The notes under the pieces are model-generated. The model did not search any database. It was given only the letters and a program-made list of their open reading frames with translations, and had not been told where the DNA came from. The translations under genes were made by a program, and so were the position numbers. A stretch of DNA of 7,175 nt. Source: Gemmatimonadota bacterium. Lineage in GTDB: Bacteria > Gemmatimonadota > Gemmatimonadetes > Longimicrobiales > RSA9. Below are positions 6,093 through 7,175 of this stretch, one piece after another. The stretch is taken from contig JADGGV010000207.1 of NCBI GenBank assembly GCA_019689775.1, forward strand, positions 1 through 7,175, read 5' to 3'. How positions within the stretch are numbered: the first letter of the stretch is position 1; the number at the start of each line of letters is the position of its first letter.

Positions 6093-6355
6093 TTTTTAAC
6101 CACAGAGCTCACAGAGGGCACCGAGGAGAGGCGCGGCATCGAGGTTCGTCGGCGACGCACCCGGGAGCAACGTGCATCCGGGCGACGCCGCCTCCGACGC
6201 CAACCTCTGAATCCCGGAACGTGGGGTCGCCCCGGAACCTGGATCCGCACCGGCGACCCTCGTTCCACCGGTCCAACCCCCAAAAATGGATGTTTCCGGC
6301 CCGACGCCTCCCGGCGCTCCTCCGTGCTCTCTGTGCTCTCTGTGGTTTAAAAAAT
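6093..6355. repeat. Paired inverted-repeat element, copy B (CACAGAG type)
   Basis: This 263-bp element lies between the stop codons of two convergent genes (6087 and 6364) and nearly touches both. The left arm (about 6093-6129) has AACCACAGAGCTCACAGAGG with a 9-base period. The right arm (about 6317-6355) is its imperfect inverse complement, ending CTCTCTGTGGTTTAAAAAAT. T-rich edges flank both arms, so the stem would be followed by U-rich RNA in either direction, which would suit a bidirectional terminator. The interior block at 6176-6201 matches copy A at 24 of 26 bases, and CCACCGGTCC recurs at 6265-6274. GAATCCCGGA (about 6210-6219) also occurs in copy A but in the opposite orientation. 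It has no believable open frame. Confidence 0.85.
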
Positions 6356-6363
6356 TCCGTTAA

Positions 6364-7153
6364 TCACGCCCGAGCGAAGTCAATGAACCCGCGCTCCGGA
6401 TCGAGGTGCACGAGCCGCACGCGCACGTGATCTCCGACATCCATCCCGTGCTCGCCGCGGACGACGCGCCCCTCGACCGCCGGGTGCCGGACCCGGACCC
6501 ACGTGCCGCGCGGCGACGCGCCGGTGACGATGGCCTCGAAGACGTCGCCGACGCGGTCCTGCACGAGGTCCATGGCGGCGAGCTTGCGGAGCAGGCGCTC
6601 GACGCGGCGGGCGCGGTCCTCCATCTCCGTGCAGTGGCGGGCGGCGTAGTCGAGCTGCGCGCGGTTGCGCACCACCGCGCGGTAGACCGCGCAGTCGCGC
6701 GTCCGGCCACCGGCGTCCACGACCATCTCGGCCAGGATCGCGAGCCGGTCCGCGCCCTCGACCAGCGACGTCAGCTCCGGGGACAGCCGCTCCGGGAGCA
6801 TCGGCAGCACGGCGTCGCCGGCGTAGACCGAGACCGTGTTGCGCGCCGCGTGCGCGTCCAGTAGCGGGCCCTTCGGCACGCGCGCGTCGACGTCGGCGAT
6901 CGCGACGCGGATGCGCGTCGTCCCATCGCTCAGCTCCTCGGCCATCTCGACCTGGTCGAGGTCGCGCGTCGTCAGGTTGTCGATCGAGGAGCAGGGGAGC
7001 GCGCGCAGGTCGCGGACGTCGTCCGCCTCGAGCGACTCCGGGAGCGCGTCGAGCTGCCGCCGCGGGCGAGAGCTGGACCTCGAACCCGTTCGCGGACAGC
7101 ACCGAACGGGCGGCGGCCGTCAGGTCGAGGCGGCGGCGTGCGGTGTGCGGCAT
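6364..7153 (-). pseudogene. Broken RNB-domain ribonuclease gene (RNase II/R superfamily): frameshift plus internal deletion
   Basis: The ATG at 7153 follows AGGA (7162-7159) and encodes MPHTARRRLDLTAAARSVLS and on to about residue 32. Near 7057 the meaningful frame shifts (one base extra or two missing): downstream, from 7056, it reads QLDALPESLEADDVRDLRAL and the RNB signature SSIDNLTTRDLDQ (about 6952-6990), then RIRVAIADVDARVPKG and VLPMLPERLSPELTSL. The catalytic Asp cluster is present, with Gln in place of the last Asp, which I believe is usual in this subfamily. At about 6640-6648 the text passes from VRNRAQLDY straight to AARHCTEMED, then to a C-terminal S1-like domain ending GFIDFARA. 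Relatives as I remember them are near 500 residues and carry over 200 residues at this junction, including the YTHSTAPNRRFPDL region that contacts RNA. About 262 residues remain. An automatic caller would likely report only 6364-6945. Damage is inferred; an assembly error is possible. Confidence 0.75.
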
Positions 7154-7175
7154 CGTCGTCCTGGGGTGTGGGGGG

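Noticed and set aside
4990..6093. 367-residue minus-strand frame opposite the desulfhydrase
   Set aside because: It is an antisense shadow; the plus strand has a full PLP-enzyme motif set.
6221..6430. 69-residue frame reading through the right arm of repeat copy B
   Set aside because: The LCALCGL-type peptide is a translation of the 9-bp-period repeat arm and is not a gene.

Overview
This is a very GC-rich bacterial window (about 70% G+C by eye) with five protein-coding loci in strictly alternating orientation (- + - + -). Genes therefore meet either head-to-head, with promoters between them, or tail-to-tail, with repeat elements between them. The G+C content, the alanine-rich export signals ending in A-Q, the secreted S9 peptidase and D-aminoacylase-type amidohydrolase, and the CACAGAG-type paired repeats suggest a soil-type bacterium such as Gemmatimonadota. 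That assignment is an inference, because no rRNA or other marker gene is present.

Layout. Positions 1-30 hold a near-perfect palindrome, a likely terminator for the first gene. At 41-2197 (-) is an exported prolyl oligopeptidase (S9A) with an intact Ser/Asp/His triad. At 2198-2394 is a divergent promoter region. At 2395-3987 (+) is an exported D-aminoacylase-like metal-dependent amidohydrolase in which the usual metal-bridging Cys appears to be Asp. At 3988-4331 is a convergent spacer almost filled by repeat copy A (4011-4276). At 4332-4790 (-) is a small lipoprotein with a degenerate chagasin-like (inhibitor I42) domain and a GTG start. At 4791-5037 is a second divergent promoter region. At 5038-6087 (+) is a PLP enzyme best read as D-cysteine desulfhydrase; a 12-residue upstream reading frame overlaps its start in an ATGA arrangement built on an 11-bp tandem duplication. 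At 6088-6363 is a second convergent spacer filled by repeat copy B (6093-6355). At 6364-7153 (-) is a broken RNB-family ribonuclease gene with a frameshift near its 5' end and an apparent large in-frame internal deletion.

The intact genes share a loose theme of peptide and D-amino-acid scavenging outside or at the surface of the cell: oligopeptide cleavage, deacylation of N-acyl-D-amino acids, a surface peptidase-inhibitor-like lipoprotein, and cytoplasmic breakdown of D-cysteine. The alternating orientation means they are not one operon, so functional linkage is only suggestive. I see no defence system, CRISPR array, phage gene or transposase. The observations most worth following are the two paired 9-bp-periodic repeat elements between convergent genes, the 11-bp duplication and upstream frame at the desulfhydrase start, and the doubly damaged ribonuclease gene.
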